Origin: Rheinheimera sp. EpRS3
GTDB taxonomy: Bacteria > Pseudomonadota > Gammaproteobacteria > Enterobacterales > Alteromonadaceae
Assembly (NCBI RefSeq): GCF_001513785.1
Contig: NZ_LNQS01000008.1
Coordinates: 558,001 to 622,000, forward strand
Length of the DNA stretch: 64,000 bases
Reading direction: 5' to 3'
Shown: positions 52,768 through 62,557 of the stretch, piece after piece
How positions within the stretch are numbered: position 1 is the first letter of the stretch
Layout: the number at the start of each line of letters is the position of its first letter
Made by a program: the position numbers and the translations under genes
Notes under the pieces: model-generated
What the model was told of the DNA's origin: nothing
Databases searched by the model: none
Seen by the model: only the letters and a program-made list of their open reading frames with translations

Positions 52768-55563
52768 TTAGAAATCCGCGCGGATGCCTAAACTAATACG
52801 GCGGCCGGAGAACTCATTCATCACCGGGAACAACGGGCTTAATGTATAGCCGGTCGCTTCTTCGTCGGTAATATTAATACCTTTTAAGCTCAGCTTGATA
52901 TTGTCGGTAAGGTTATAGCCAATAGCGATATCGACCTGGCCATAAGCATCACGGTATACCGGGTACATATTCAGGTGAATATATTCTACGTACTTATCTT
53001 TGTAGTTATAAGAAATGCGGGTATCGAAGCTGTCATTCTCATAATACAGCGTAAAGTTGTAGGTTGTATCGGCCAGGCCTTCCGGCGGGGTGGGAATATC
53101 CAAATCAGAAGCGCCGGTTAAGGAGTTATCCAGCATGGTGTAGTTGCTGTTAATACCAAAACCTTCCAGCGCTGGATGCAACACGCTTAGCGGCAGTTGA
53201 GCAATCAGCTCCAGCCCGGTTACTTTATACGAGCCTTCAGCATTTACCGGCTGAAATACTTCAAAATCGTAGTAACCATCTAAAGTACCGTTGGCGTTAA
53301 GCTTTTCCACATCTTCTACCACACCGGTCAGGGCTTCACGCACCACACCGTCAATTTCTTTCCAGAAGTAAGACGCCGCCAGAATACCACCGTTTTCCAG
53401 ATACCATTCCACACCGGCTTCCCACTGCTTGGCCGTAGTCGGTTTAAGATCCGGGTTGCCGTCTTTAAAGCGGAATTCACTCCAGCTAACCGAGCGCTTA
53501 TAAGCAATATCACCCAGTGCCGGGCGCATCAGAGTTTCTGACGCTGCAGCGCGTAATAATACGCCGTCGGCCAGCTCCATGGTCATATTCAGGCTGGGTA
53601 GCACGTCGTTGTAGCTGCCATCTTTCGAAATAGGCGTATCGGTATAACCGTTAGAGCCGTCGTCGTTTTGCACCTGGTGGTAACCAAAAGACAATACCGA
53701 GGTATCTACTGCCCGCACACCGGCGTTCAGTGTTACCGGCATGCCGGCCAGGTCAAAGTCCAGGTTTGCCATGGCATATAGGCTAAGCACTTCTTCATCT
53801 ACGCGGTAGTAATCGCCTTCGTTAAACGGCGTGCTAAAACCGGCATAGCGAAAGGTGTTGCGGGCGTAATCGTTCGCTACCTGCATCCAGTTCAGATCTT
53901 TAGCTTTGTAAGCACCGCCTGGCACTATATCCGTTACCCATTGCAGCTCGCTGTCGGCCAGGGTGCGGGTGTTTACCCAGGACGAGTCACCTGCAGCCGG
54001 GCCCTGAATTTTAGTACCGCCAAACTGGCGCTCTTTTGATTTATCGGTGTAACGCACACCAAACTGCACACTGCTCAGCGCTGGCATAAATGACAGCTCA
54101 AGCGACTTTTTAAAATCAAGCTGGGCGGCATATTTATCGTCAGTAACACTTTCCAGCTCGGTTTCGTATGCCTCAAACAGGTAGCTTTGCGGCGAGTTGT
54201 ACATATCAATACTGGCCGGGTTATCGCTGACAATGGTTTCACCGCCCGTCGCTGTCCAGCGCGTACGTGAAGGCGCATAGGCTACATGTTTCAGGTTAGC
54301 GTAATCCTGATCTTTTTCCGCACCGGAAAAACCTAACAGGCCGTTAATATCCCAGCCGTGGGTTTGCCAGTCCAGCGCCAGGCTGTACTGCGAGTAATCG
54401 GTTTCGTTAATACGCTCTTTACTTAAAAACTCGTGCTGTGTCGCCGTGTAAGACACATCGGTCAGTACCACTATGCCGTATTGCGCCAGCGTGGTGTCAT
54501 CGTAATCGTGGATGGTTTCCAGCGTGCTGCGGCTGGATGCCGAATAAGCCGCGGCATCATACTCATCTTCTGTGACATCGTAGCCACCTTTCATCGCATC
54601 AAAGGTCAGGCTGAAATCATTGCCTGGCTTGTATTGCAGCGATGCGGTAGCGCCCCATTTATCCTGATCATTCAGGTATAGCCGGTCGCCGACTTTATCC
54701 TGAAAAATAATCCGGCTGGTTTCGTTTTTATCTCTGCGATCTGCTACCACTACACCGGCATCACGTTCCAGCACAGCTGCGGCCTGATCAGAGCGCGTGC
54801 CTGTAGCTTCCAAAAAGCGGCCCATTGGCCGAAAGTTAATACCGGAGTTAGCGTCGGTTCTGTTAGTACGCGTAGCTTTAGAAAACGATACCAAAGCGCC
54901 CCAGTCACCAAAAGTATCGCTGGCTAAAAAGGAAAACTTAGGATCAATTTCTTCTGAAATAGAGTTATGCGCACCTTCAGCCGACACAATCAGCTTGCGC
55001 TCGCTGTAATCAAATGGCCGCGCGGTAGAGATCATTACCGAACCGGCAATACCGCCTTCTTCATCAGCGGCTGTCGGCGATTTTTGCACAGTAACGCTTT
55101 GAATAATTTCTGAGGCAAAAATATCAAATTCCACATCGCGGCCACCACTGCCTGATGCTGTCGCCAGGTTGTTTATCGACACATGGGTAAATTCACTTGG
55201 CAGGCTGCGCACGTTAATTTTACTGCCCAGGCCTTTATTGCGCTCTATGGTAACGCCCGGCATCCGTTGTAGCGCTTCGGCCAGGTTTTGCTCGGGGAAA
55301 TCGGCTACATCGGTAGCAACGATAGAATCAGAAAAACCAATATTGGTTTTTTTCAAATCGATGGCTTTTTCCAAACTGCGGCTATAACTGCCGGTAACTG
55401 AAATCACCTCAACAGCTTGCTCTGCATTGTTGTCTGCGGTTTGCGCCAGCACTGGCGTTGCAGCGGCAACCAGCGCAGCACCGATTAAAATTTGCTGCAC
55501 TGCACGGCTTAATGGTTTTTGTTGTAATTTGCTGATGTCGTTGTGTTTAATAGAGGACTGCAT
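52768..55563 (-). CDS. TonB-dependent outer-membrane receptor
   Basis: The 931-residue protein is an active-transport outer-membrane barrel. It has a long signal peptide (to VLAQ near residue 40), a TonB box region (EVISVTGSYSRS), a plug domain (DFPEQNLAEALQRMPGVTIERNKGLGSKINVRSL and EGGIAGSVMISTARP), and a 22-strand barrel ending in IRADF, with the usual C-terminal Phe. It belongs to the group of TonB receptors in which ligands are oligomers or organic phosphates and sugars; the ligand here is unknown. The ATG at 55563 is preferred over one at 55575. The phosphoesterase gene follows. Confidence 0.93.
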   Translation of the reverse strand: MQSSIKHNDISKLQQKPLSRAVQQILIGAALVAAATPVLAQTADNNAEQAVEVISVTGSYSRSLEKAIDLKKTNIGFSDSIVATDVADFPEQNLAEALQRMPGVTIERNKGLGSKINVRSLPSEFTHVSINNLATASGSGGRDVEFDIFASEIIQSVTVQKSPTAADEEGGIAGSVMISTARPFDYSERKLIVSAEGAHNSISEEIDPKFSFLASDTFGDWGALVSFSKATRTNRTDANSGINFRPMGRFLEATGTRSDQAAAVLERDAGVVVADRRDKNETSRIIFQDKVGDRLYLNDQDKWGATASLQYKPGNDFSLTFDAMKGGYDVTEDEYDAAAYSASSRSTLETIHDYDDTTLAQYGIVVLTDVSYTATQHEFLSKERINETDYSQYSLALDWQTHGWDINGLLGFSGAEKDQDYANLKHVAYAPSRTRWTATGGETIVSDNPASIDMYNSPQSYLFEAYETELESVTDDKYAAQLDFKKSLELSFMPALSSVQFGVRYTDKSKERQFGGTKIQGPAAGDSSWVNTRTLADSELQWVTDIVPGGAYKAKDLNWMQVANDYARNTFRYAGFSTPFNEGDYYRVDEEVLSLYAMANLDFDLAGMPVTLNAGVRAVDTSVLSFGYHQVQNDDGSNGYTDTPISKDGSYNDVLPSLNMTMELADGVLLRAAASETLMRPALGDIAYKRSVSWSEFRFKDGNPDLKPTTAKQWEAGVEWYLENGGILAASYFWKEIDGVVREALTGVVEDVEKLNANGTLDGYYDFEVFQPVNAEGSYKVTGLELIAQLPLSVLHPALEGFGINSNYTMLDNSLTGASDLDIPTPPEGLADTTYNFTLYYENDSFDTRISYNYKDKYVEYIHLNMYPVYRDAYGQVDIAIGYNLTDNIKLSLKGINITDEEATGYTLSPLFPVMNEFSGRRISLGIRADF

Positions 55564-55752
55564 GTGTGTACCCACTGCTAATAGCTATCGCCGGCCCGGC
55601 CGCTGTTATAGCAACCCGGCATAGCGCGCACGGTTATTATCGGATTGGTGACTAAGTGCAGTGCTCCCGGGTGACAATAACTCAGAATTACCGTAGCACT
55701 GCGTCCTGCTAACAGGAACGCCGCTACAGTACAGTAGCTATATGATGGTTTT

Positions 55753-55781
55753 CTTACAGTAAAATTAATGATTTACGACAG
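55753..55781 (-). promoter_or_regulatory. Candidate Pho box upstream of the receptor operon
   Basis: On the minus strand three 7-base units, CTGTCGT, CATTAAT and CTGTAAG, are spaced by exactly 4 A/T bases, giving the 11-base period of PhoB sites (consensus CTGTCAT). The outer two match 6 and 5 of 7; the middle is weak (4 of 7). CATATA follows about 8 bases further on as a possible -10. The site is about 190 bases upstream of the receptor start. Confidence 0.45.
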
Positions 55782-55812
55782 CGAAGTGCTCCGGCAATCC
55801 GCAGGCAGCGGG

Positions 55813-56793
55813 CTACTCGGCCCAGCGTTGGCGGATAGCCAGAATGTCAGGCAGGTGTTGCTCCAGCAAATCGACCAGCCGGGGCTCAAAATGCAGGCCT
55901 TTTTGCGCCCGCATATACTGCAGTGTTTCTTCAATACCCCAGGCTTGTTTATACGGCCGCGCACTGGTTAGCGCATCAAATACATCCGACACCGCCACAA
56001 TACGGGCTTCAAGCGGAATAGCCTCGCCCGCCAGGCCATGCGGATAACCGCTGCCATCCCATTTTTCGTGATGATACAGCGCCACCACTTTTGCCATACG
56101 CAGCAGATCAGAATCACATTCGCCGATAATTTCTGCGCCTATCAGCGGGTGTTGTTGCATCTGCTGATACTCTTCTGCAGTAAGCTTGCCGGGCTTAAGT
56201 AAAATACTGTCGGCGATGCCTATTTTGCCAATATCGTGCATTGGCGCGGCGTGCAGTAAGTCTTCTGCCTGGTGCGCAGATAAACCATAAGCCAGTGCCA
56301 GTACCTGGGCGTAGTGGCTCATACGCATAACATGCAGGCCGGTTTCGTTATCTTTATATTCTGCCGCCCGGCCCAGGCGCTGAATAACCTGCAGCCGGGT
56401 TTGTTTCAGCTCGTCGGCGCGTACCAGCGACAAATGGGTTTTAACCCTGGCCCTCACTACAGCAGGTGATACCGGTTTGGTAATGTAATCTACTGCCCCC
56501 ACCGCAAAGCCTTTGGTTTCGTCTATCTCGTCTTTTAACGCGGTAACAAAAATAACCGGCAGCCGCTGGGTCGCCGGGCTGGCTTTTAAGCGGGCGCACA
56601 CATCGTAGCCGGTCATCCCCGGCATCATCACATCCAGCAAAATCAGATCCGGCTGCTGCTGTTGCACTAACTGCAGCGCCTCTTCACCACTTTTGGCAAA
56701 CAGCAGCCGATAGTCGTCCTGCAATATAGTGCGCAGCACCCGCAAGTTGGTTGGCTCATCATCTACCAGCAACAATGTTTGCTTGTCGGCCAT
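55813..56793 (-). CDS. Response regulator with HD-GYP cyclic di-GMP phosphodiesterase domain
   Basis: The 326-residue protein (RpfG-like) has a receiver domain with phospho-acceptor Asp54 (LILLDVMMPG), Lys in TKPVSP near 107, and an HD-GYP domain from about 135. The active-site residues are present: HD at 186-187 (MHDIGKIG), the HHEKWDGSGYP block at 241-251 (GYP 249-251). It should cleave cyclic di-GMP when phosphorylated by a partner. Its start codon shares a base with the stop of the MHYT hybrid kinase, so the kinase is the likely partner. Confidence 0.94.
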   Translation of the reverse strand: MADKQTLLLVDDEPTNLRVLRTILQDDYRLLFAKSGEEALQLVQQQQPDLILLDVMMPGMTGYDVCARLKASPATQRLPVIFVTALKDEIDETKGFAVGAVDYITKPVSPAVVRARVKTHLSLVRADELKQTRLQVIQRLGRAAEYKDNETGLHVMRMSHYAQVLALAYGLSAHQAEDLLHAAPMHDIGKIGIADSILLKPGKLTAEEYQQMQQHPLIGAEIIGECDSDLLRMAKVVALYHHEKWDGSGYPHGLAGEAIPLEARIVAVSDVFDALTSARPYKQAWGIEETLQYMRAQKGLHFEPRLVDLLEQHLPDILAIRQRWAE

Positions 56794-59753
56794 CAGTGTT
56801 GTCCTGTATTGATATGCTGTTGCAGTTGCTCCAGTACCGCTAAAGCATGGGCAAAGTCAAAATCATTTACTGCATCCAGCAGTGATAAGATCAGCGTCTC
56901 GTGTTTACCACTGTATATTTCCAGCTGTTTTAGTACATTGTCGTCCAGCTCGTGGCGCTGCAGCGCCAGGTGCAGGGGGGTAAGCAACGCTGCCAGTGCA
57001 TTATCATCAAACTGCTGCAGAGTTTTCGCCGCACCGTTACCGGCCTGTTGTTGCAACTGCTGGCATGCCGCCTGATATTGCGGCCAGTTTTGCATAATCT
57101 GTTGTAAGGTTTTATCTGCCCGCTGATGCTGTTGCTGCCGGGCAGCCTGTTCTAACTCACCACATAACTTACTCAGTTGCTCTAATGCCAGGTTACCACT
57201 TACGCCTTTAATGGCATGCGCCACTTTTTGCAACTCGTCAAAACGCTGCGCCTGCAGATACTCTGCCGCTTTTGTCAGCATCGGTTGTTGCTGTTGCAAA
57301 AACTGCTCAAGCTGCTGCTGGTAATGTGCTACCGAGCCCCACAATTGTAGCGCTTTTGTCATATTCAGCAGTTGCAATACCGCAGGCTCTGCTGCTGCAA
57401 CAATAGCCGTTGGGCCGGCATTAAGCTGCAGCACCCGTGCTATTTCGTTAGTTAGCACAGCAAAATCAACCGGTTTGCTGGCGAACCCCTGCATACCAGC
57501 CTCTTTGGCGGCAACCTTATCTTCATCCAGTACACTGGCGGTTAGCGCAATCACCGGCAACGGCTTACGCTGCTGCGCCTGTTCCCATTGGCGGATCAGT
57601 CTGCAAGCCTCCAGGCCATCCATTACCGGCATCTGAATATCCATCAGTACCACATCAAAATGCTGCTGTTGCACTGCAGCTACCGCTTGCTCGCCATCGG
57701 CCACGGCAACCACCGTATGCCCGGCGCGTTCCAGCATCAGCTGCAGCAGTTCCAGATTTTGCGCTATGTCATCGGTTATCAGCACAGATAACGCCGGCAG
57801 CGCCAGCGCCTGGTCAGTATTGTGTTGCACCAGGGCCACTCCCGGTTGCAGCGGTACAGTAAAGCTAAAACAGCTACCCACGTCTTCGGTGCTTTGTACG
57901 CTGATCTGGCCGCCCATCAGCTCGACTAACTGTTTACTGATGGTGGTACCAAGGCCGGTACCACCGAAGCGGCGGCTCATTGAGGCATCAGCCTGAGTAA
58001 AAGCGTCAAAAATGTACGGCAAACGCTGCGGTGAAATACCAATACCAGTATCAACAATGCTGAATGTCAGCTCTGACGGTGCACTTAACTGCACTTTTAC
58101 CCTGACACTGCCCTGCTCAGTAAATTTAATCGCATTGCCCAGCAGATTGGTAAGCACCTGGCGCAACCGGTCTGGCGCACCGTAATAAAACTCGCCCGCC
58201 GCCGGGTCCAGCTCCAGCGTCAGTTGCAGTTGTTTTTTGCGGGCCTGCAGCCACAAAGTAGACACCACGGTATCCAGCAGCGCCGGTAACGAAAAGTCGG
58301 TGTACTCAAGCTCCAGCTTGCCTTTTTCCAGTTTGGCGCTGTCAAGAATATCGTTTAGCAGGTGCAGCAAAGAGCGCGCAGCACTGTGGATGGTTTGCAG
58401 GTGTTTATGTTGCTGCGGGGGTAAATCGTCCGACAGCATTAAATCGCTAAAACCAATAATGGCATTCATTGGTGTGCGGATCTCATGGCTCATATTGGCT
58501 AAAAAGGCGGCACGGGCTTCGGCAGCCTGCTCTGCCGTATCTTTGGCCAATACCAGCTCTTGTTCCATCTGTTTGCGGGTGGTGATATCCATTAAGAAGC
58601 CGTCTAACCAGATAATATCGCCGTTGTCTGATTTAATCGCTTCGCCGTGCTCTAAAATCCAGCGCCAGCTGCCATCATGATGGCGGATGCGGTATTCCAG
58701 CGTAAAACTGCCCTGATACAAGTCCAGCTGGGTAGTGGTAGCTTTATCGGCCGGGTGCACTAAATCAGACCAGCTGCGCTGTGGCGATGGCAGCATAAAA
58801 TCGCTGGGCGGGTAACCCGACAACAATTCAACGGCATCGCTGATAAACAACATGTCCCAGTTGTCATTGTGCAAACAACGGTAAGCCGCACCGGGAATAT
58901 TGCTGATTAACGAGCGGTACTTTTCTTCATTATCTCTGGCCAGAATTTCTTTGGCCTTAACCTGCTGGTTCAGCTCGCGGTATTTAAACAGCAAATTCAC
59001 CGCCACCACCAGGCCAGTGATCATCAGCGTAATAAAAGCTACCGCCAGTGACAGCTGCCAGGAAATATCGTTGTTGTCGCTCATAGCTGTAAAGCCCGGC
59101 GGCGGTACAAAACGGGCTGCAGCCATACCGGTATAATGCATACCGCTGATTGCCGCTCCCATCACCACACTACTTAGCAACGTAAGCCAGTGCGGTGCCA
59201 GATTAAAACGGCGCAAGCCAAAGCGCACCCATAGCGCAATAATGGCCAGCACTACCGCCACCAGAATAGACAACAAAAACATCGGCAAGTCGTAGCGCAG
59301 CGCCACCGACATCTGCATGGCTGCCATGCCCATATAATGCATGGTACCAATACCGGCCCCCACGAGTACGCCGCCGCTCAGCAGTTGTAAGCTACGCAGT
59401 TGCTTTTTACTGATCAGGTCAAGCGCTACCCAGGAGGCGGCAATACTGGGAATCATAGATAAAAAGGTTAAACCTGGCTGATAACTGACACCGGTACACA
59501 AGGCAAACGCCAGCATACCGATAAAATGCATCGACCAGACACCGCCACCCAGCGCAATACTGCCGCTGCCCAGCATCAGCAGGCGCAGATTTTTTTTCTT
59601 AACACTGATAGCCTGGGCGGTAATATGAATGGCAATCGCAGAAGAAAATACCGCAATCAGAAAAGACAGCAGCACCAAGCTGGGGTCATAACTGCCGGCA
59701 AGCAGCAAAGGGTCGGCCGGATGCTCAAACCACTGACGTAACCAATCCAACAT
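56793..59753 (-). CDS. MHYT-PAS hybrid histidine kinase with receiver and HPt domains
   Basis: The 986-residue membrane kinase has an MHYT sensor of seven helices with the three repeats MHFIGM (75-80), MHYMGM (138-143) and MHYTGM (205-210); such domains are proposed to bind copper or gases. Then follow a PAS domain with PAC (about 275-390), HisKA (His423 in SHEIRTP), HATPase (about 515-630), a receiver (Asp705 in LMDIQMPVMDG), and an HPt (His846 in AHAIKG). This is a complete phosphorelay able to pass phosphate to the REC-HD-GYP protein encoded just downstream (overlapping start). Confidence 0.94.
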   Translation of the reverse strand: MLDWLRQWFEHPADPLLLAGSYDPSLVLLSFLIAVFSSAIAIHITAQAISVKKKNLRLLMLGSGSIALGGGVWSMHFIGMLAFALCTGVSYQPGLTFLSMIPSIAASWVALDLISKKQLRSLQLLSGGVLVGAGIGTMHYMGMAAMQMSVALRYDLPMFLLSILVAVVLAIIALWVRFGLRRFNLAPHWLTLLSSVVMGAAISGMHYTGMAAARFVPPPGFTAMSDNNDISWQLSLAVAFITLMITGLVVAVNLLFKYRELNQQVKAKEILARDNEEKYRSLISNIPGAAYRCLHNDNWDMLFISDAVELLSGYPPSDFMLPSPQRSWSDLVHPADKATTTQLDLYQGSFTLEYRIRHHDGSWRWILEHGEAIKSDNGDIIWLDGFLMDITTRKQMEQELVLAKDTAEQAAEARAAFLANMSHEIRTPMNAIIGFSDLMLSDDLPPQQHKHLQTIHSAARSLLHLLNDILDSAKLEKGKLELEYTDFSLPALLDTVVSTLWLQARKKQLQLTLELDPAAGEFYYGAPDRLRQVLTNLLGNAIKFTEQGSVRVKVQLSAPSELTFSIVDTGIGISPQRLPYIFDAFTQADASMSRRFGGTGLGTTISKQLVELMGGQISVQSTEDVGSCFSFTVPLQPGVALVQHNTDQALALPALSVLITDDIAQNLELLQLMLERAGHTVVAVADGEQAVAAVQQQHFDVVLMDIQMPVMDGLEACRLIRQWEQAQQRKPLPVIALTASVLDEDKVAAKEAGMQGFASKPVDFAVLTNEIARVLQLNAGPTAIVAAAEPAVLQLLNMTKALQLWGSVAHYQQQLEQFLQQQQPMLTKAAEYLQAQRFDELQKVAHAIKGVSGNLALEQLSKLCGELEQAARQQQHQRADKTLQQIMQNWPQYQAACQQLQQQAGNGAAKTLQQFDDNALAALLTPLHLALQRHELDDNVLKQLEIYSGKHETLILSLLDAVNDFDFAHALAVLEQLQQHINTGQH

Positions 59754-59962
59754 TTCTACCCTACACTGCTTATGCTTTGAGCAAATGTTAACAGATTACA
59801 GCTAGAAGGCTATGTCAGTTGCGCTGGTATAGCAGTATCCTCCGTCAAATAACGGCCAGACTCGCTTACAGCGCTATTGCTAAGCCGCAGCGTTAACAAC
59901 TGGCACAATTTCTGCTTTATTTCGGTACAGGCAAACATTCCAGCCACAGCGGAGCGCATCGT

Positions 59963-60469
59963 ATGACAGTGTCAGGCCTTAGTATCAATAACTATCAGCT
60001 GCAATATCAGTTGTTAAAACCAGAAACCGAAGCTTTCGACAGCAGCGCACAGCGGCAAGAAATTGCCGGCATAGCCACAACTGCGGCAACCCCGGCAACA
60101 CAACAAGCGCCGCAGCAGCAGGATGAAACCAGCAAGCAGCAAGAAGCGTTCTTAACTCAGCTGATGGAGCAAATGCTGGCTAACCGCATCGGGCTGGATA
60201 AGCAAAAGTACGATGAAATACAGCAGAAAATAGAAGAAGCCCAGGCCGAAAAAGAAGCCCTGCAACAGCAACCACAAAGCCCGGAGCGCGACGGTAAAAT
60301 AGCCGCCTTAGATGCAAAGCTGGATAAACTCGGCAAAGCTCTCGAAGGCCTGTTAGCAGAAGCCAACCGCAACCGCGAAGCTAAAGAACGCGAAAAGCAA
60401 ACAGTAAATGCCGTGCAGCAATATCAGCTAACAGCGGCAACAGACAAAGAGCCAACGCTGTTTTTGTAA
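59963..60469 (+). CDS. Gln-rich coiled-coil protein of unknown function
   Basis: I do not recognise this 168-residue protein. It is strikingly rich in Gln, Lys and Glu; residues 60-150 form a predicted coiled coil (QQKIEEAQAEKEALQQQ, and LDAKLDKLGKALEGLL). The first 30 residues resemble the N-terminal starts of cytoplasmic or flagellar-associated proteins (LSINNYQLQYQLL), which is only an impression. No signal peptide. It stands alone, ending 11 bases from the MesD gene, tail to tail. Confidence 0.6.
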   Translation: MTVSGLSINNYQLQYQLLKPETEAFDSSAQRQEIAGIATTAATPATQQAPQQQDETSKQQEAFLTQLMEQMLANRIGLDKQKYDEIQQKIEEAQAEKEALQQQPQSPERDGKIAALDAKLDKLGKALEGLLAEANRNREAKEREKQTVNAVQQYQLTAATDKEPTLFL

Positions 60470-60479
60470 CAGCTGTTAG

Positions 60480-61529
60480 TTATCTGGCCAGTAATTCATT
60501 TCGCACAATCTCTGCCCCTGCCGCTAAGGCATTCAGCTTGCCGGTAGCAACGTCACGGGATAACGGCGCCATACCACAGTTAGTGCAGGGGTAAAGCTTG
60601 TCGGCATCGACATACTGCAGCGCTTTTCTCAGCGTCGCCGCCACTTGCTCCGCTGTTTCTATGGTGTCAGTTGCCACATCAATGGCGCCTACCATCACTT
60701 TTTTACCGCGGATAAGCTCCAGTAGCTCAAGCGGTACCCGCGAGTTGTGGCACTCCAAGGATATAATATCGATATTGGATTGTTGCAGTTTGGGGAATAC
60801 CGCTTCGTATTGGCGCCACTCGGAACCCAAGGTTTTTTTCCAATCGGTATTGGCTTTAATGCCATAGCCATAGCAAATATGTACTGCCGTTTCGCATTTA
60901 AGCCCTTCGATGGCGCGCTCTAAACACTTAATGCCCCACTCATTGACCTCATCAAAAAACACATTAAAGGCCGGTTCATCAAACTGAATAATATCCACAC
61001 CGGCAGCTTCTAAGTCTTTTGCTTCCTGGTTCAGTATCTTGGCAAATTCCCACGCCAGTTGCTCACGGCTTTTATAATGGTCATCGTACAGCGTGTCGAT
61101 CATCGTCATCGGGCCAGGCAGCGCCCATTTTATCGGCTGGCTGGTTTGCGCGCGTAAAAACTTAGCATCTTCAACAAACACCGGCTTTGGCCGCGACACC
61201 GGGCCCACTACTGTGGGTACACTGGCATCATAGCGGTTACGAATTCTGACCGTCTTACGCTGGTTAAAATCCACACCGCTTAAGTGTTCTATAAAGGTGG
61301 TGACAAAGTGTTGCCGCGTTTGCTCGCCATCACTGACAATATCAATGCCGGCCAGTTGCTGCTGTTGCAACGACAGCCGCAGCGCATCCTGTTTGCCATC
61401 AGCGAGTTCTTCACCCTGCAACTTCCACGGTGACCAAAGTGTTTCCGGCTGTGCCAGCCAGGATGGTTTAGGTAAACTGCCGGCCGTTGAGGTAGGTAAT
61501 AATACTTTTTGTAGTAAATGCTTGTTCAT
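60480..61529 (-). CDS. mesD: Folate-independent methionine synthase (core-MetE, MesD-like)
   Basis: The 349-residue protein is a core-MetE: the catalytic domain of cobalamin-independent methionine synthase without the N-terminal folate-binding half. The homocysteine zinc site is complete (HICYGYG with His and Cys, SLECHNS with Glu, PCTNCGMAP with Cys), and IQFDEPAF is conserved. It lies directly behind a DUF1852 (MesX) gene; that pair is the MesD/MesX system, which makes methionine with an unidentified, non-folate methyl donor and needs O2 in studied cases. The ATG at 61529 gives the natural start; the frame is open to 61619, overlapping mesX. Confidence 0.9.
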   Translation of the reverse strand: MNKHLLQKVLLPTSTAGSLPKPSWLAQPETLWSPWKLQGEELADGKQDALRLSLQQQQLAGIDIVSDGEQTRQHFVTTFIEHLSGVDFNQRKTVRIRNRYDASVPTVVGPVSRPKPVFVEDAKFLRAQTSQPIKWALPGPMTMIDTLYDDHYKSREQLAWEFAKILNQEAKDLEAAGVDIIQFDEPAFNVFFDEVNEWGIKCLERAIEGLKCETAVHICYGYGIKANTDWKKTLGSEWRQYEAVFPKLQQSNIDIISLECHNSRVPLELLELIRGKKVMVGAIDVATDTIETAEQVAATLRKALQYVDADKLYPCTNCGMAPLSRDVATGKLNALAAGAEIVRNELLAR

Positions 61530-61551
61530 AATTCGTATTTTATCCGGGTTA

Positions 61552-62526
61552 TTAAGCGTAGTTAGCCGACCATTGTTCCAGCGTTGCGCGGTGCGGTTTA
61601 ATAAAGTGCTCTTCAGCAAACCGGCCCTGGGCTATAGCTAACTTGCTGCGCTCTTCGCGGTCATACACAATTTGCGTAATGGAATGATCCTGATTTTTTA
61701 AATCCGGTTTATAGCTTTTGCCTGCAACCGCATTGGCGTTATAAATCTCCGGCCGGTAAATTTTTTGAAAGGTTTCCATGGTGCTGATGGTGCTAATCAG
61801 CTCAAGATTGGTGTAATCGTTAAGTAAGTCACCGACGAAATGGAAGGCCAAGGGCGCGACACTGTTTGCCGGCATAAAATAGCGTACCTGCAAGCCCATC
61901 TTTCTAAAATACTGCTCGGTTAACGACGACTCGTTTGCCAGGTACTCCACTCCCAATACCGGATGCTGGTTTTCCGTGCGCTGATAGGTTTTGTTATCCG
62001 ATACACTCAGGCAGATAACCGGCGGCTTTTTAAAATGCTGCTTGTAAGCACTTGAGTTAACGAAATATTTAAACAGCTTGCCATGCAGCTCGCCAAAATT
62101 CTCCGGGATGCTGAACTGGGCTTGCTGCTTATTATGCTCCAGCAGCAATACGCTAAAATCATAGTCCCGCACATAAGAGGAAAAGTTATTACCCACTATG
62201 CCTTCAATGCGCTCGTTGGTTTTATGATCAACAATATTGGTTTTTAATACTTCAATCGACGGGAAACTTGAGCCATTGCCGTCAATGTCCACATCAACCG
62301 AAACGATGTCCAGCTCGACAGAGTAACGATCGCCTTTGGGGTTATCCCATTGCGCTAAGGCGTTAAAACGGTTGTTAATCATCGTTAAAGCGTTACGCAA
62401 ATTCTGCTGGCGGCACTCACCTCTTGCCAGGTTAGCAAAGTTAGTGGTGATACGGGTACTGTCCGCCGGCTGATAATGTTCATCGAACCGAATACGCTTA
62501 ATGGTAAAAGTGAAATCTTTGTTCAT
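61552..62526 (-). CDS. mesX: MesX-like DUF1852 protein
   Basis: The 324-residue soluble protein belongs to DUF1852, known as MesX, which works with MesD-type methionine synthase. Motifs visible include TTNFANLARG near the start, NRFNALAQWDNP, SVDVDIDGNGSSFPSIEVLKT, and DHSITQIVYDREERSKLAI. It is first in a two-gene operon with mesD (22 bases between) and has MetJ boxes just before it. Its exact chemistry is not established; an O2-dependent step feeding the methyl group is a reasonable guess. Confidence 0.88.
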   Translation of the reverse strand: MNKDFTFTIKRIRFDEHYQPADSTRITTNFANLARGECRQQNLRNALTMINNRFNALAQWDNPKGDRYSVELDIVSVDVDIDGNGSSFPSIEVLKTNIVDHKTNERIEGIVGNNFSSYVRDYDFSVLLLEHNKQQAQFSIPENFGELHGKLFKYFVNSSAYKQHFKKPPVICLSVSDNKTYQRTENQHPVLGVEYLANESSLTEQYFRKMGLQVRYFMPANSVAPLAFHFVGDLLNDYTNLELISTISTMETFQKIYRPEIYNANAVAGKSYKPDLKNQDHSITQIVYDREERSKLAIAQGRFAEEHFIKPHRATLEQWSANYA

Positions 62527-62557
62527 GCTCTGCTATCCCCTGTGCTAACCGTCGAAA

